A stretch of 64,000 nt of DNA from Shinella yambaruensis (GTDB taxonomy: Bacteria; Pseudomonadota; Alphaproteobacteria; Rhizobiales; Rhizobiaceae): NCBI RefSeq assembly GCF_022899355.1, contig NZ_JALJCK010000008.1:124001-188000 (forward strand), read 5' to 3'. The position numbers were made by a program, and so were the translations under genes. Positions 45,173 to 53,871 of this stretch are shown here, piece after piece (position 1 is the first letter of the stretch; each line of letters starts with the position of its first letter). The notes beneath the pieces were generated by a model, which was given only the letters and a program-made list of their open reading frames with translations, was not told the DNA's origin and did no database searches.

Positions 45173-45513
45173 CACGCCTCTCCGTCGGAAAGATCGACGA
45201 AGACGTCGTCGAAGGCGGTGCCGCCGGGGGCCGCCGCGCCCTCCCCCGCCTCGGCGGGCGCAAGCAGCGCCTGCACGGCCGCCAGCCTTTCGGCCGGCAC
45301 CAGTACGGGCGCAAGATCCAGCGCGTCGCAGATCTCCAGGAGCAGCGCCAGCCGGTCGCGCCCGCGGCGGGCCTGCAGGAGGTCGCGCTCCAGCTCCGAA
45401 ATGCGCGCCCTGTCCCGTCCCAGCCGCGCCGCCAGCGCCGGCTGGGTGAGGTCGCGGCCCTTGCGGGCCCGGCGCAGCTGCGCGCCCAGTTGTTCTGCTA
45501 TCGGTGACTTCAT
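45172..45513 (-). CDS. hipB: HipB-like antitoxin, Xre-family DNA-binding protein
   Basis: 113 residues from the ATG at 45511-45513; an alternative upstream start would add 16 residues encoded inside the operator region. Residues about 6-65 form an Xre helix-turn-helix (LGAQLRRARKGRDLTQPALA, then RDRARISELERDLLQA). The C-terminal 40 residues are acidic (FDDVFVDLSDGEA). It should repress its own promoter through the three GCGGAATTCCGC palindromes just upstream and neutralise HipA. Confidence 0.88.
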   Translation of the reverse strand: MKSPIAEQLGAQLRRARKGRDLTQPALAARLGRDRARISELERDLLQARRGRDRLALLLEICDALDLAPVLVPAERLAAVQALLAPAEAGEGAAAPGGTAFDDVFVDLSDGEA

Positions 45514-45542
45514 GCGGAAAAGCGCTCTTTTTCTGAGAACAA

Positions 45543-45554
45543 GCGGAATTCCGC
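45543..45554. promoter_or_regulatory. HipB operator candidate 1
   Basis: A perfect 12-base palindrome, GCGGAATTCCGC, 29 bases upstream of the hipB start. Confidence 0.7.
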
Positions 45555-45580
45555 ATATCATGAAAAAGGTCGCCGCAGAA

Positions 45581-45592
45581 GCGGAATTCCGC
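45581..45592. promoter_or_regulatory. HipB operator candidate 2
   Basis: The second identical palindrome GCGGAATTCCGC, 38 bases from the first. Confidence 0.7.
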
Positions 45593-45609
45593 TTTCTAGA
45601 ACAATAAGA

Positions 45610-45621
45610 GCGGAATTCCGC
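45610..45621. promoter_or_regulatory. HipB operator candidate 3
   Basis: The third identical palindrome GCGGAATTCCGC, 29 bases from the second and 17 bases past the choX stop codon. Confidence 0.7.
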
Positions 45622-45638
45622 ATGTTATTGGGAATTTT

Positions 45639-46601
45639 CTATCCGTTCAGCAACCCGTTCACCGCCTCCGCCGCAGGCCGGCCGTCCAGCGTGGTCACGC
45701 CGTCGAGCCAGGGCTTCACAGCGTCGGGATGGGCCTTCAGCCATTCGGTGGCGGCGTCCTTGGCGTCCTTGCCGTCGTTCAGGATGGCGCCCATGATCTC
45801 GTTTTCCATGTCGAGCGTGAAGCGCAGGTTGGTCACGAACCGCGCGGCGTTCGGGCATTCCTGCGCGTAGCCGGCACGGATATTGGTGTAGATGTCGGCG
45901 CCGCCGTAATTGGGGCCGAAATAGTCGTCGCCGCCGGAAAGATAGTCGATGGCGTAGACCGAGTTCATCGGATGCGGCGCCCAGCCGAGGAAGACGATCC
46001 ACTGCTTCTCGCCGATCGCCCGGCCGACCTCGGCCAGCATGCCCTGCTCCGAGCTCTCGACGAGCTCCCAGCCGCCGAGGCCGAAGGCCTTCTTCTCGAT
46101 CATCTCGGTGATCATGCGGTTGCCGTTGTTGCCGGGCTCGATGCCGAAGATCTTGCTGCCGAACTTCTCGGCGAATTTCTGCAGGTCGGAAAAATCCCTG
46201 ACGCCGGCATCGGCGACGTATTTCGGCACGGCGAAGGTGTATTTGGCGCCCGTCAGGTTCGGGCCGAAGACCTCGATCGACTTGTCCTCGAGGAAGGGCT
46301 TGCGGTCGGCCTCCATGCTCGGCTGCCAGTCGCCGAGATAGACGTCGATGTCCTTGTTCTTCATGCTGGTATAGGTGACGGGGATGGAGAGCAGCTTGCT
46401 CTCCGGCGCATAGCCGAGCGCTTCCAGGATCGCCGAGGCGACGGCGGTCGTCGAGGTGATGTCGGTCCAGCCGACATCGGAGAAGCGCACCGCCTTGCAG
46501 CTTTCCGGATCGGCCGCCTCGGCCGCGCCGAGGGGCGCAAGCAGGCCGGCGGCCATGGCGAGGGTCAGTCGGGCAAGCGTCATTGTCCTCAGTCTGTACA
46601 T
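45639..46601 (-). CDS. choX: choline ABC transporter substrate-binding protein
   Basis: 320 residues with a signal peptide (about 1-29, ending GAAEAAD). The ligand domain is the ChoX/ProX-type II fold: VRFSDVGWTDITSTTAVASA, DIDVYLGDWQPSMEADRKPF, GIEPGNNGNRMI, FLGWAPHPMNS. Trp and Tyr residues in these blocks form the cage for the quaternary amine. The permease and ATPase genes (choW, choV) usually linked to it are not here; hipBA follows instead, so it is an orphan binding protein or serves a transporter encoded elsewhere. Confidence 0.9.
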   Translation of the reverse strand: MYRLRTMTLARLTLAMAAGLLAPLGAAEAADPESCKAVRFSDVGWTDITSTTAVASAILEALGYAPESKLLSIPVTYTSMKNKDIDVYLGDWQPSMEADRKPFLEDKSIEVFGPNLTGAKYTFAVPKYVADAGVRDFSDLQKFAEKFGSKIFGIEPGNNGNRMITEMIEKKAFGLGGWELVESSEQGMLAEVGRAIGEKQWIVFLGWAPHPMNSVYAIDYLSGGDDYFGPNYGGADIYTNIRAGYAQECPNAARFVTNLRFTLDMENEIMGAILNDGKDAKDAATEWLKAHPDAVKPWLDGVTTLDGRPAAEAVNGLLNG

Positions 46602-46646
46602 CTGCTGTTCCCTTTCTTGTTTCTCCGTTTCATGCGAAAGGGCGGC

Positions 46647-47477
46647 TCACCAGAGTGCGCCGCCCGAGATCTGTATGTTCTCCATGGTGATGCCCCTGGC
46701 CCCCTCCCCCGAGAGGAAGACGGCAAGGGCGGCGATTTCGCTCGGCTGGATGATGCGGTTCTGCGGGTTCTGCCGGGCGATGTCGGCCATGGCGTCCTCC
46801 AGCGTGCGCCCGCCGCCCTCCCGGTCGATGACCTGCTGCACGTTGCGGCGCATCAGCTCCGTCTCCACCCAGGTCGGGCTGATCATCACCGCCGTCACGC
46901 CGTGCGGCGCGCCCTCCAGCGCCACGCAGCGGGTGAGCCCGAGCAGGCCGGCCTTCGAGGCGCAATAGGCCGGGTTGTCCTTCCAGCCGACCGTCGCCGC
47001 CGTCGAGCCGATATTGATCACCCTGCCCCAACCGCGCGCCATCATGCCCGGCAGGTAGGTCCGGATCATGCGGAAGGCGCCGTTGAGGTTGGTGTCGATG
47101 ATCTTCAGCCAGAGCTCGTCCGAATGGCCGCTGACCGGCTGCTCGGCCGTCGTGCCGGCGGCGTTGACGAGGATGTCCGCCGGCCCGCAGGCGGCCTCCG
47201 CCGCCGCCGCGAAACCGGCGATACCCGCCGCGTCGCGCACGTCGAGATGGCCGGCATGGACCTTCGTGCCGAAGCGCTCCAGCCTCTCCCGCACGGCGAG
47301 GATCTCCCCCGGGTCCGGATAGGCGGCGGCATCGCCCTGCCGCCCCGCCGCCTCGCGCACGAAGGAGCCGACCGCGACATTGGCGCCCGCCCCGGCAAGG
47401 GCCTCGGCGATCGCCAGCCCCTGCCCCGTCAGCCCGCCGGTGATGACCGCGCTGCGGCCCGCAAGATGGTCCGTCAT
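46647..47477 (-). CDS. short-chain dehydrogenase/reductase
   Basis: 276 residues from the ATG at 47475-47477. Cofactor motif TGGLTGQGLAIAEAL, NAAG at about residue 108, and catalytic Ser-Tyr-Lys in NIGSTAATVG and PAYCASKAG (about 172). The substrate is not determined. It overlaps the acetone carboxylase gamma gene by four bases and is therefore probably co-expressed with it. A role in feeding acetone (for example secondary alcohol oxidation) or handling acetoacetate is plausible but inferred from context. Confidence 0.85.
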   Translation of the reverse strand: MTDHLAGRSAVITGGLTGQGLAIAEALAGAGANVAVGSFVREAAGRQGDAAAYPDPGEILAVRERLERFGTKVHAGHLDVRDAAGIAGFAAAAEAACGPADILVNAAGTTAEQPVSGHSDELWLKIIDTNLNGAFRMIRTYLPGMMARGWGRVINIGSTAATVGWKDNPAYCASKAGLLGLTRCVALEGAPHGVTAVMISPTWVETELMRRNVQQVIDREGGGRTLEDAMADIARQNPQNRIIQPSEIAALAVFLSGEGARGITMENIQISGGALW

Positions 47478-47983
47478 GCCGTCTCCTTCCCCGGTTTGCC
47501 CAGGGGTTTTCCAAGCCAGTCGCGGTAGAAGCCCTCGAGGTCCGGCTGGAAGTCGTGCACGATGGGATAGCCGGGCGCGGCCGCCTCCACCTCGTGCAGA
47601 TGGGCGCAGGCAGGGCAGAAGAACTCGCGGATCTCCATCCAGTCCGGGTCCGGCAGGTCGGAATTGGGATAGATCTCGCGCAGGCTCGCCTCGGTGTTGC
47701 GCACGTTGATCACGGCCTTCAGCTTCCAGTTCTCCCGGTAGTCGCCGAAGGAATGGCCGCATTCGCAGCGGGTCACCCGCCCCTCCCCGCCGTCGCAGAT
47801 GAACAGCCGGTCGCCGACGGGCAGCAGGATCGGGTCGTCCCATGCCACGCGGTCCTGCAACACACTGATATATTTATCGAATCTGTCGTCGTCCTTGTAG
47901 GCGCTCATGATCCGGCGGGTCTGCGGCCAGGGCAAGGTGCCCTCGACCAGCTCGCGGATGACATCCTTGGAATAGGCACTCAT
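47474..47983 (-). CDS. acxC: acetone carboxylase gamma subunit
   Basis: 169 residues, matching the size of known gamma subunits. Two cysteine pairs, CECGHSFGD (about 74) and FFCPACAHLHE (about 124), form a likely zinc site. Conserved blocks include RFDKYISVLQDRV and WKLKAVINVRNTEASLREIY. It is the small subunit of the ATP-dependent enzyme that carboxylates acetone to acetoacetate. It follows acxB closely and overlaps the SDR gene. Confidence 0.92.
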   Translation of the reverse strand: MSAYSKDVIRELVEGTLPWPQTRRIMSAYKDDDRFDKYISVLQDRVAWDDPILLPVGDRLFICDGGEGRVTRCECGHSFGDYRENWKLKAVINVRNTEASLREIYPNSDLPDPDWMEIREFFCPACAHLHEVEAAAPGYPIVHDFQPDLEGFYRDWLGKPLGKPGKETA

Positions 47984-47986
47984 GGC

Positions 47987-50185
47987 TCACGTCTCCCCGG
48001 CAAAGGCATAATCGGCGTCAAGACCCCAGAAGCTTTTGAATTCGCTGGCGAATCTCGGTGAAAGCTGCATCGCGCTGCGATACATCCTGGTGACCTCCGG
48101 CGCAAAGTCCTGCCGCTTCACGCGCGCGGCCTCCCCGGCGATCCAGTCGGATACGGGAATGGCCTTTTCCAGCCGCGCCCTGCGCATCTCGGCCCGCCGC
48201 GCGACGGTGGCGTCGATATCGGCCTGCGGATAGCCGTCCGCGTCGTCCCCGAGGATGATGCCGAAGACCGTCTCCGCCGCCTCGCGGGTGAGGAAGCCGT
48301 TTTCCACGTCCAGGGCCGTCTTCACCGGATCGCGCTCCAGCACGTCGCCGAAGCCGCCGCCGCCATTGTAGGCATGGCTGAAGATGTCGCCCGACTTGTG
48401 CGGCCGGGTGATGTAGGGCCCCTCCTCGAAGACCTGCTCGCCCTTGTAGGCGCGCTCGAAATCCGAGGTGACGGGATCGGTGCCCGGCCCATGCGCCAGC
48501 GCCTCGCCGCGTGCGGCCTTCTCGAAGATGTCCGAGCCGCGCACGGCATGGTGCTTCTCGCAGGTCGGCGCCGGATAGCCGCCGCACAGGCCGCCATTGT
48601 CGAAGACGCGGGAGGAGTGTTCCGAGGTGACGAGCCGCAGGTGCTCCGTCTTGTTGATCAGCCAGGTCGAGGAGAAGGCGCAGCCGCCGCGATATTTGCC
48701 CGCCCCCCCGGAATTGGGCACGATCGAGCGGCCGATATAGACCATCGGCATGTTCTGTTCCCAGATCTCGATATTGCCCATGTCGGATTCCGGGTTCCAG
48801 CCGACATAGGCCGTGTCGAGCCCGTCCTTGATGGCGAGCGCGCCGGAGCCGGCGGCCGCGCATTCGAAATGCGCCATGCCGAACTGCGTGCCGTACTGGC
48901 TGATGCCGCCCATCTCGATCATCGGCGAGTTCACCTGCCCGACGAAGGCCTCCTCCACGAAGCCGCGGGCGATGAAGCCGCGCGACAGGAGCCGCTGGAA
49001 GACGCCGTAGGCCGGCAGCAGCAGCGCCCAGGAGGTGGCGGTCGCCGCCATCTCGTTGTCGGGGTTGGTCCAGGTGCCGTGCGGGATGTTGATCTCCGTC
49101 GCCATCCAGGCGCCGTCATTGACGAGGCCCTCGAAATTCATGTGCTGGGTCAGCGTCACGAACATGCCGCCGTCCATGCCGGCCGGCGTGCAGTTCATCG
49201 AGTGGTAGCCCCAGGGCTGGGTGCCGTCGAAATCCATGCGGATCTTGCCCTCCGCGGTGATCTCCATCTCGATCGGGATGTTGTAGAGCCAGTTCGGCGG
49301 GCCGAGCGGCTGGAAGCCGGGCTTGCCCTCCGTCACATGGCCGTAGAAGGTGTGGCCGCGATAGATGCCGGGCACGGTGAGCTGGCGGGTGCGGGCGAGC
49401 TGCGCCCGCCTGCCCTCCTCGATGAACTCCTTCGACAGCCGCTGCCAGTAGTCAAGGCCGATCTCGGAAATCAGCGTCTTGACGCTCTCGCGCATGTCGA
49501 TGCAGGCCGCGACCTTGGCCTTCTCGTCCAGCACCCAGTAGATCGGCATGCGCAGGTTGCGCTCGCAGCGGATGACGTAGTCGCGGCGCAGCTCGTCGTT
49601 CTCGCCGACCTTCTCCGCGCAGACGAACAGGCCCTCGGTGAAGCGCTCCTGCGCCAGGCACACGTCGCCGCCCGGCGTGATGCCGCCGGCCTCGAGCTCG
49701 TGGCAGACCGCGCCCGCCCAGCCGACCAGCGTGCCCTCATGGAAGATCGGCACGACATCCATCACGTCGGGCACCTGCACGGTGCCGATGAAGGCGTCGT
49801 TGTTGGCGAAGATGTCGCCGTCGCGGATGGCGGGGTTCTCCTCGTAGCCGTTGCGGATCATCCATTTGATGAAGCGGCTCATCGTGTGCACATGCACCAT
49901 GATGCCGTTGGACAGCGCGATCGCGTCGCCTTCCGGCGTGTAGATGGCGACGACCATCTCGCCGACCTCGCGCACGCCGGGCGAAGCGGAGATGCGGCGG
50001 GCCATTTCGCGGGCCGAGACGCAATAGGCGCGCAGCTTGGTGTGCAGCGTCTCGAACTTCAGCGGGTCCTGCCGGCGCAGCGTCAGTTCGGTGATGCCGT
50101 CGTAGCAGCCGGTTTCCTCCATCAGCCGCTCGGATTCGAGAAGGCGCGAACGGAGGGGATTTGCGGTCTTGTCCAGCATGGTCAT
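47987..50185 (-). CDS. acxB: acetone carboxylase alpha subunit (hydantoinase B/oxoprolinase family)
   Basis: 732 residues of the HyuB family. Conserved blocks include REMARRISASPGVREVGEMV, DGDIFANNDAFIGTVQVPDV and NYGGGGFGDVLERDP-type glycine-rich C-terminal sequence. The subunit contributes the carboxylation site with manganese in characterised enzymes. It lies between acxA (nine bases upstream) and acxC (three bases downstream). Length is slightly below that of the best-known alpha subunits. Confidence 0.93.
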   Translation of the reverse strand: MTMLDKTANPLRSRLLESERLMEETGCYDGITELTLRRQDPLKFETLHTKLRAYCVSAREMARRISASPGVREVGEMVVAIYTPEGDAIALSNGIMVHVHTMSRFIKWMIRNGYEENPAIRDGDIFANNDAFIGTVQVPDVMDVVPIFHEGTLVGWAGAVCHELEAGGITPGGDVCLAQERFTEGLFVCAEKVGENDELRRDYVIRCERNLRMPIYWVLDEKAKVAACIDMRESVKTLISEIGLDYWQRLSKEFIEEGRRAQLARTRQLTVPGIYRGHTFYGHVTEGKPGFQPLGPPNWLYNIPIEMEITAEGKIRMDFDGTQPWGYHSMNCTPAGMDGGMFVTLTQHMNFEGLVNDGAWMATEINIPHGTWTNPDNEMAATATSWALLLPAYGVFQRLLSRGFIARGFVEEAFVGQVNSPMIEMGGISQYGTQFGMAHFECAAAGSGALAIKDGLDTAYVGWNPESDMGNIEIWEQNMPMVYIGRSIVPNSGGAGKYRGGCAFSSTWLINKTEHLRLVTSEHSSRVFDNGGLCGGYPAPTCEKHHAVRGSDIFEKAARGEALAHGPGTDPVTSDFERAYKGEQVFEEGPYITRPHKSGDIFSHAYNGGGGFGDVLERDPVKTALDVENGFLTREAAETVFGIILGDDADGYPQADIDATVARRAEMRRARLEKAIPVSDWIAGEAARVKRQDFAPEVTRMYRSAMQLSPRFASEFKSFWGLDADYAFAGET

Positions 50186-50194
50186 GTCTCCCGC

Positions 50195-52345
50195 TCAGGC
50201 GTGAATGTAGTGGAGCAGCGTCCATTCATCGATGAAGACGCGGTCGTCCGGATGCACGACCAGCGTCGTTGCCGGGTGCTCGATGATGGCCGGACCGGCC
50301 ACCTCGTGGCCGGGCTCGAGCAGGTCCATCTCGTAGAGGTTCGCCCTGTGCCAGCGCCCGCCGATATAGGCCTCGCGCACGCCCTTGTGGGCGCTTGCCG
50401 GGTTGGCGGTGCCGAGCGGGCGCCGCACGAGCGTCGGCTTGATCTTGTCGGCCGTGGCGATGACGCCGAGCTCCATCAGCGAGAAGCCGGCCTCGCCATA
50501 TTTCGAGACGCGGTGGTTGGCCTTGGCATAGACCTCCTCGAACCGGGCGAGCACGGTGCGCATGTCGTCGGCCGAGTTGACAGCTGGCAACGGCGCGATG
50601 ACCTCGACGTCCTCGAGCTGGCCGGTATAGCGCGCCATGAAGAAGGGCACGGTCCTGATCTTCTCGCGCGCATGGCCGTCGGCCAGCATCTCGTCGACCG
50701 CCGCCCTTTCGAGGTCCTGCCAAACGCCGGTGATCTGGCTGCCGGCGGCGGCCAGCGCGTCGTCGGAGGCGCGGGCGGCGATGTCGATCTGGGTGGAGAC
50801 CGAATGGCGGCGCATGTAGTCCGCCGTGGTGCAGCCGAAGGCGGAGAAGCCGGCGGCGAACTGGAAGGTGATGATGTCCTTGAAGCCGATGCCCCTCGCG
50901 CAGCCGGCCAGATGCAGCGGGCCGGAGCCGCCATAGGAGAGCAGGGTGAATTCCGAGGGGTGGATGCCCTGGCCGGAGATCACCCGGCGCAGCGCGTTGT
51001 TGGCGTCCGCCTCCAGCATCTCGATCATGCCCTCGGCCGCTTCCTCCACGCCGACGCCGAGCACGTCGGCGCATTTCGCCTTGAAGGCGGCGCGCGCCTT
51101 CTCCACCTGCAGCTTCACCTTGCCGCCGAGGAAATAGTCCGGGTTCAGCCGGCCGAGGATCGCGTCGCAATCGGCGATGGTCGGCTCGGTGCCGCCGCGG
51201 TCGAAGCAGATCGGGCCGGGATCGGAGCCGGCGCTCTCCGGCCCGAGCGAGATCTTCCGCGTCAGCGGATCGACCTTCAGGATCATGCCGGCGCCCGCGC
51301 CGATCGTGTCGAGATGCAGCGTCGGCACGTTGAGCTTGAAGCGGTCCATCAGGGGCTCGTTCTCGATGCGCGTCTGGCCGCGCGAGATGACGCCCATGTC
51401 GAAAGAGGTGCCGCCCATGTCGGAGCAGATGAGGCTGTCATTGCCGATCAGCTTGCCGATATAGGCCGCGCCCAGGATGCCGCCGATCGGGCCGGAGATC
51501 ATCGTCTCGTGCAGGCGGGGGTGGTTGATCGAGGTGAGGCCGCCGAAGGAGAGCAGGGTCTGCACGCCGTATTTGAAGCCGTATTTCTTCGAGGCGTCCT
51601 CGATGCCGCGCAGCTGCCTGCGGCCGCGCGAGGTGGCATAGGCCTCGATCAGCACCGAGTTCAGCCGCGACTGCTCGCGGATGACGGGGCGCACCTCGTG
51701 GCTGGTATAGACGGCGATCTCCGCGCCCGCCCTGTCGATCTCCTGCCGGCAGATCTCGGCGATGCGCTTCTCGTGCACGGGGTTCACATGGGAGAAGATC
51801 GTCATGATGCAGATCGCGTCGACCTTGTCCCTTATGAGGGCGCGGGCAGCTGTAACGACATCGGCGTCGTAGAGCGGCAGCACGACATCGCCGAAATGGT
51901 CGATGCGTTCCGTCACGCCGTGCGTGCGCCGGCGCGGCACCAGCGGATCGGGATGGGCGTGGGTGACGGCGTGCAGGCGGTCGGCATAGGAATAGTCGGC
52001 CCAGGCCTGCAGGCCGCGGCCCATCAGGATCATGTCCTCCATGCCCTTGGTGGTGATGAGGCCGAGGCGCCGGCCGGTGCGCGACAGCAGCGTGTTGAGC
52101 ATGCCGGTGCCCGAATAGAGCACGACGTCGACGCCGGAGAACAGGCTTTCCAGCGAGATGCCCCAGGCCTCCGCCGCATCGAGCGAGGAGGCGAGGAACC
52201 CCTCCGCCTCGTCCTTCGGCGTCGTCGCCGCCTTGCCGATCTTGAAGTGTCCGTGCTTATCGACGAGGATCGTGTCGGTCATGGTGCCGCCCGCGTCGAT
52301 GCCAATCACAATCGGGTTTTCCAAGTCCTTGCCCTCCTGAGACAT
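50195..52345 (-). CDS. acxA: acetone carboxylase beta subunit (hydantoinase A/oxoprolinase family)
   Basis: 716 residues from the ATG at 52343-52345, matching the usual beta subunit length; an upstream in-frame start would add 14 residues. The N-terminal nucleotide-binding motif is GIDAGGTMTDTILVD. HyuA blocks follow: SDMGGTSFDMGVISRGQTRI, SAGSDPGPICFDRGGTEPTI, LLSYGGSGPLHLAGCARGIG. It activates acetone and bicarbonate with ATP. First gene of acxABC, divergent from a LuxR-type regulator. A parS-like 16-mer with one mismatch lies inside it at 50576-50591. Confidence 0.93.
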   Translation of the reverse strand: MSQEGKDLENPIVIGIDAGGTMTDTILVDKHGHFKIGKAATTPKDEAEGFLASSLDAAEAWGISLESLFSGVDVVLYSGTGMLNTLLSRTGRRLGLITTKGMEDMILMGRGLQAWADYSYADRLHAVTHAHPDPLVPRRRTHGVTERIDHFGDVVLPLYDADVVTAARALIRDKVDAICIMTIFSHVNPVHEKRIAEICRQEIDRAGAEIAVYTSHEVRPVIREQSRLNSVLIEAYATSRGRRQLRGIEDASKKYGFKYGVQTLLSFGGLTSINHPRLHETMISGPIGGILGAAYIGKLIGNDSLICSDMGGTSFDMGVISRGQTRIENEPLMDRFKLNVPTLHLDTIGAGAGMILKVDPLTRKISLGPESAGSDPGPICFDRGGTEPTIADCDAILGRLNPDYFLGGKVKLQVEKARAAFKAKCADVLGVGVEEAAEGMIEMLEADANNALRRVISGQGIHPSEFTLLSYGGSGPLHLAGCARGIGFKDIITFQFAAGFSAFGCTTADYMRRHSVSTQIDIAARASDDALAAAGSQITGVWQDLERAAVDEMLADGHAREKIRTVPFFMARYTGQLEDVEVIAPLPAVNSADDMRTVLARFEEVYAKANHRVSKYGEAGFSLMELGVIATADKIKPTLVRRPLGTANPASAHKGVREAYIGGRWHRANLYEMDLLEPGHEVAGPAIIEHPATTLVVHPDDRVFIDEWTLLHYIHA

Positions 52346-52421
52346 TCGATGGGGGAAGACTAGGATCGCGCCGGGGCGCGGCGCCATATGCCGAAAGGCA
52401 CAATGACGGCGGGGAGGGGAC

Positions 52422-53216
52422 GTGCTAGACGAGGATATGCGCGGAGAAAACGCCTGGCAGACCTTCGCCGCCGCGATCAGCGCGACGGGAACGGACGATC
52501 ACGTCGACCGGCTGATCGACATGATCGGCACCATCGTCTCGCCCGACCTCATCACCGTCACGCGCTATTCGGCGACCCGCCGGCCGGAATTCGTCAAGCA
52601 TCGCGGCTATTCCGAGGCGATGGTCGCGCGCTACCTGGAGACCTATTACGTCTTCGACCCCTTCTATGCCCATTGGCGGGGCGAGCGGCGCACCGGCATC
52701 GTGCCGCTCAAGAGCCTTGCCGGCGACCGCATGAAGCGCGGCCGCTACATCGCCGAGTTCCTCGCCCAGTCGGAGATCTGCGACGAGATCGGCGTGCTCC
52801 TGGAGGATGGCGACGACTGGTGCCTCGGCATCTTCCTCGACCGTTCGCGCCAGCCCTTCCGCGATGCCGATATCGACCTGCTCCGCGAACGCTTCCCGGT
52901 CTTCGCCGCCCTGCACGCGCTCGACACGAGGACGCGCCAGCCCTCCTACCGCCGCAGCGCCGCGCCCGCCCTGCCGGGCGCCGTTCCGGCCAACGGCCCG
53001 GTGCTGTCCGCCGCCCTCTGGCCGGAGCTTTCCGCCCGCGAGATGGAGCTGGTCGAGCTGGTGCTGAACGGCCACCCGACCGCCACCGTCGCCGCCCGGC
53101 TCGGCATTGCGCCCGGCACGGTGAAGAACCATCGCGCCCGCATCTACGAGAAGCTCGACATCACCACCGAGCGCGAGCTCTTCCTGCAGTTCTTCCAGCG
53201 CAGCCAGCCCCATTGA
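52422..53216 (+). CDS. LuxR-family transcriptional regulator
   Basis: 264 residues from a GTG at 52422 just after a purine-rich ribosome site; an ATG at 52437 would also serve. The C-terminal LuxR helix-turn-helix is LSAREMELVELVLNGHPTAT, then VAARLGIAPGTVKNHRARIY. The N-terminal 190 residues resemble a PAS/GAF-like sensor and not clearly an acyl-homoserine-lactone domain. It is divergent from acxA with only 76 bases between, so it probably controls acetone use. Characterised acetone carboxylase regulators are sigma-54 activators, so this would be a different type of control. Confidence 0.85.
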   Translation: MLDEDMRGENAWQTFAAAISATGTDDHVDRLIDMIGTIVSPDLITVTRYSATRRPEFVKHRGYSEAMVARYLETYYVFDPFYAHWRGERRTGIVPLKSLAGDRMKRGRYIAEFLAQSEICDEIGVLLEDGDDWCLGIFLDRSRQPFRDADIDLLRERFPVFAALHALDTRTRQPSYRRSAAPALPGAVPANGPVLSAALWPELSAREMELVELVLNGHPTATVAARLGIAPGTVKNHRARIYEKLDITTERELFLQFFQRSQPH

Positions 53217-53220
53217 GGCC

Positions 53221-53236
53221 GTTGACAGCTGTCAAC
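53221..53236. promoter_or_regulatory. parS-type centromere site 1 (repABC family)
   Basis: A perfect 16-base palindrome, GTTGACAGCTGTCAAC, which fits the repABC parS pattern GTTNNNNGCNNNNAAC. It starts four bases after the LuxR stop and about 1.07 kb upstream of repA. RepB should bind here. Confidence 0.85.
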
Positions 53237-53334
53237 GCCGCGCGGCTGCCCATGGCTCTCTGGCTCTCCGGCTCCCTGGCTGTTGTCCGATCTTCCACGC
53301 GCCCACCTCCACGTCCACGACCGTCCCGACCTCC

Positions 53335-53416
53335 CTCCGTCATCCTCGGGCTTGACCCGAGGATCCATGTGCCACCGAGATTGTGGATCCCCGGGTCAAG
53401 CCCGAGGATGACGGAG
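53335..53416. repeat. intergenic palindromic repeat (hairpin, about 82 bases)
   Basis: The arms at 53335-53367 and 53384-53416 (ctccgtcatcctcgggcttg and its complement) are near-perfect inverted repeats around a 16-base loop. A related unit is at 13921-14012. It lies in the 318-base stretch between the LuxR gene and the WGR gene; apart from parS site 1, nothing else is visible there. Confidence 0.75.
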
Positions 53417-53534
53417 GAGAGGTTGGCGGGCTTGGCGGGCGGCCTTTACCTCCGCGGTCCGTCTCTGTGCCGGCCGCTGCCTTGGCGTTCATTGCCGCCG
53501 GCTGGGTTCGACCCCTTTGCCGCCGTTCCACGTT

Positions 53535-53780
53535 TCACTCCCCGACCGGCACATAGCCGCGCCGGCATTTTTGCGCCGCAAGCCGCTCGGCATCCCGCCA
53601 TGCGTCCGCAAGGCTTCGCTTCTCCTCCGCGCGCTCGCGCGAGAAGACGCCGATCCGGCCCCATTCGCGCAGCAGGAGCACGGTGCCGAACAGGTCGCGC
53701 GTCACCGTCAGGCGATAGAAGCGCTGCATGTTGCGGGCCGCATCGCGGCGTTCGAAATGGCTTGACCGCGTCTCTTCCAT
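53535..53780 (-). CDS. WGR-domain protein
   Basis: 81 residues from the ATG at 53778-53780. Almost the whole protein is one WGR domain: RFYRLTVTRDLFGTVLLLRE followed by WGRIGVFSRERAEEKRSLAD and an AERLAAQKCRRGYVPV tail. WGR domains bind nucleic-acid ends in other proteins such as PARPs. A stand-alone WGR gene between two parS sites and next to repABC suggests a plasmid-linked DNA-binding role, but its function is unknown. Confidence 0.85.
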   Translation of the reverse strand: MEETRSSHFERRDAARNMQRFYRLTVTRDLFGTVLLLREWGRIGVFSRERAEEKRSLADAWRDAERLAAQKCRRGYVPVGE

Positions 53781-53871
53781 GGGGCGAGTCTCGCCGGCGG
53801 GGCGAATCCCGTCCAACGACTTTTTGGAATCCGTGGCGGCGCATCGATTCACGATGCTGATGGATCGGGCG

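Noticed and set aside
48374-52363. Very long open frame antisense to acxA/acxB
   Set aside because: It mirrors strongly coding genes in very GC-rich DNA, has a low-complexity Arg/Glu/His/Gly/Ala-rich product and no domain features. It is a codon-bias shadow.
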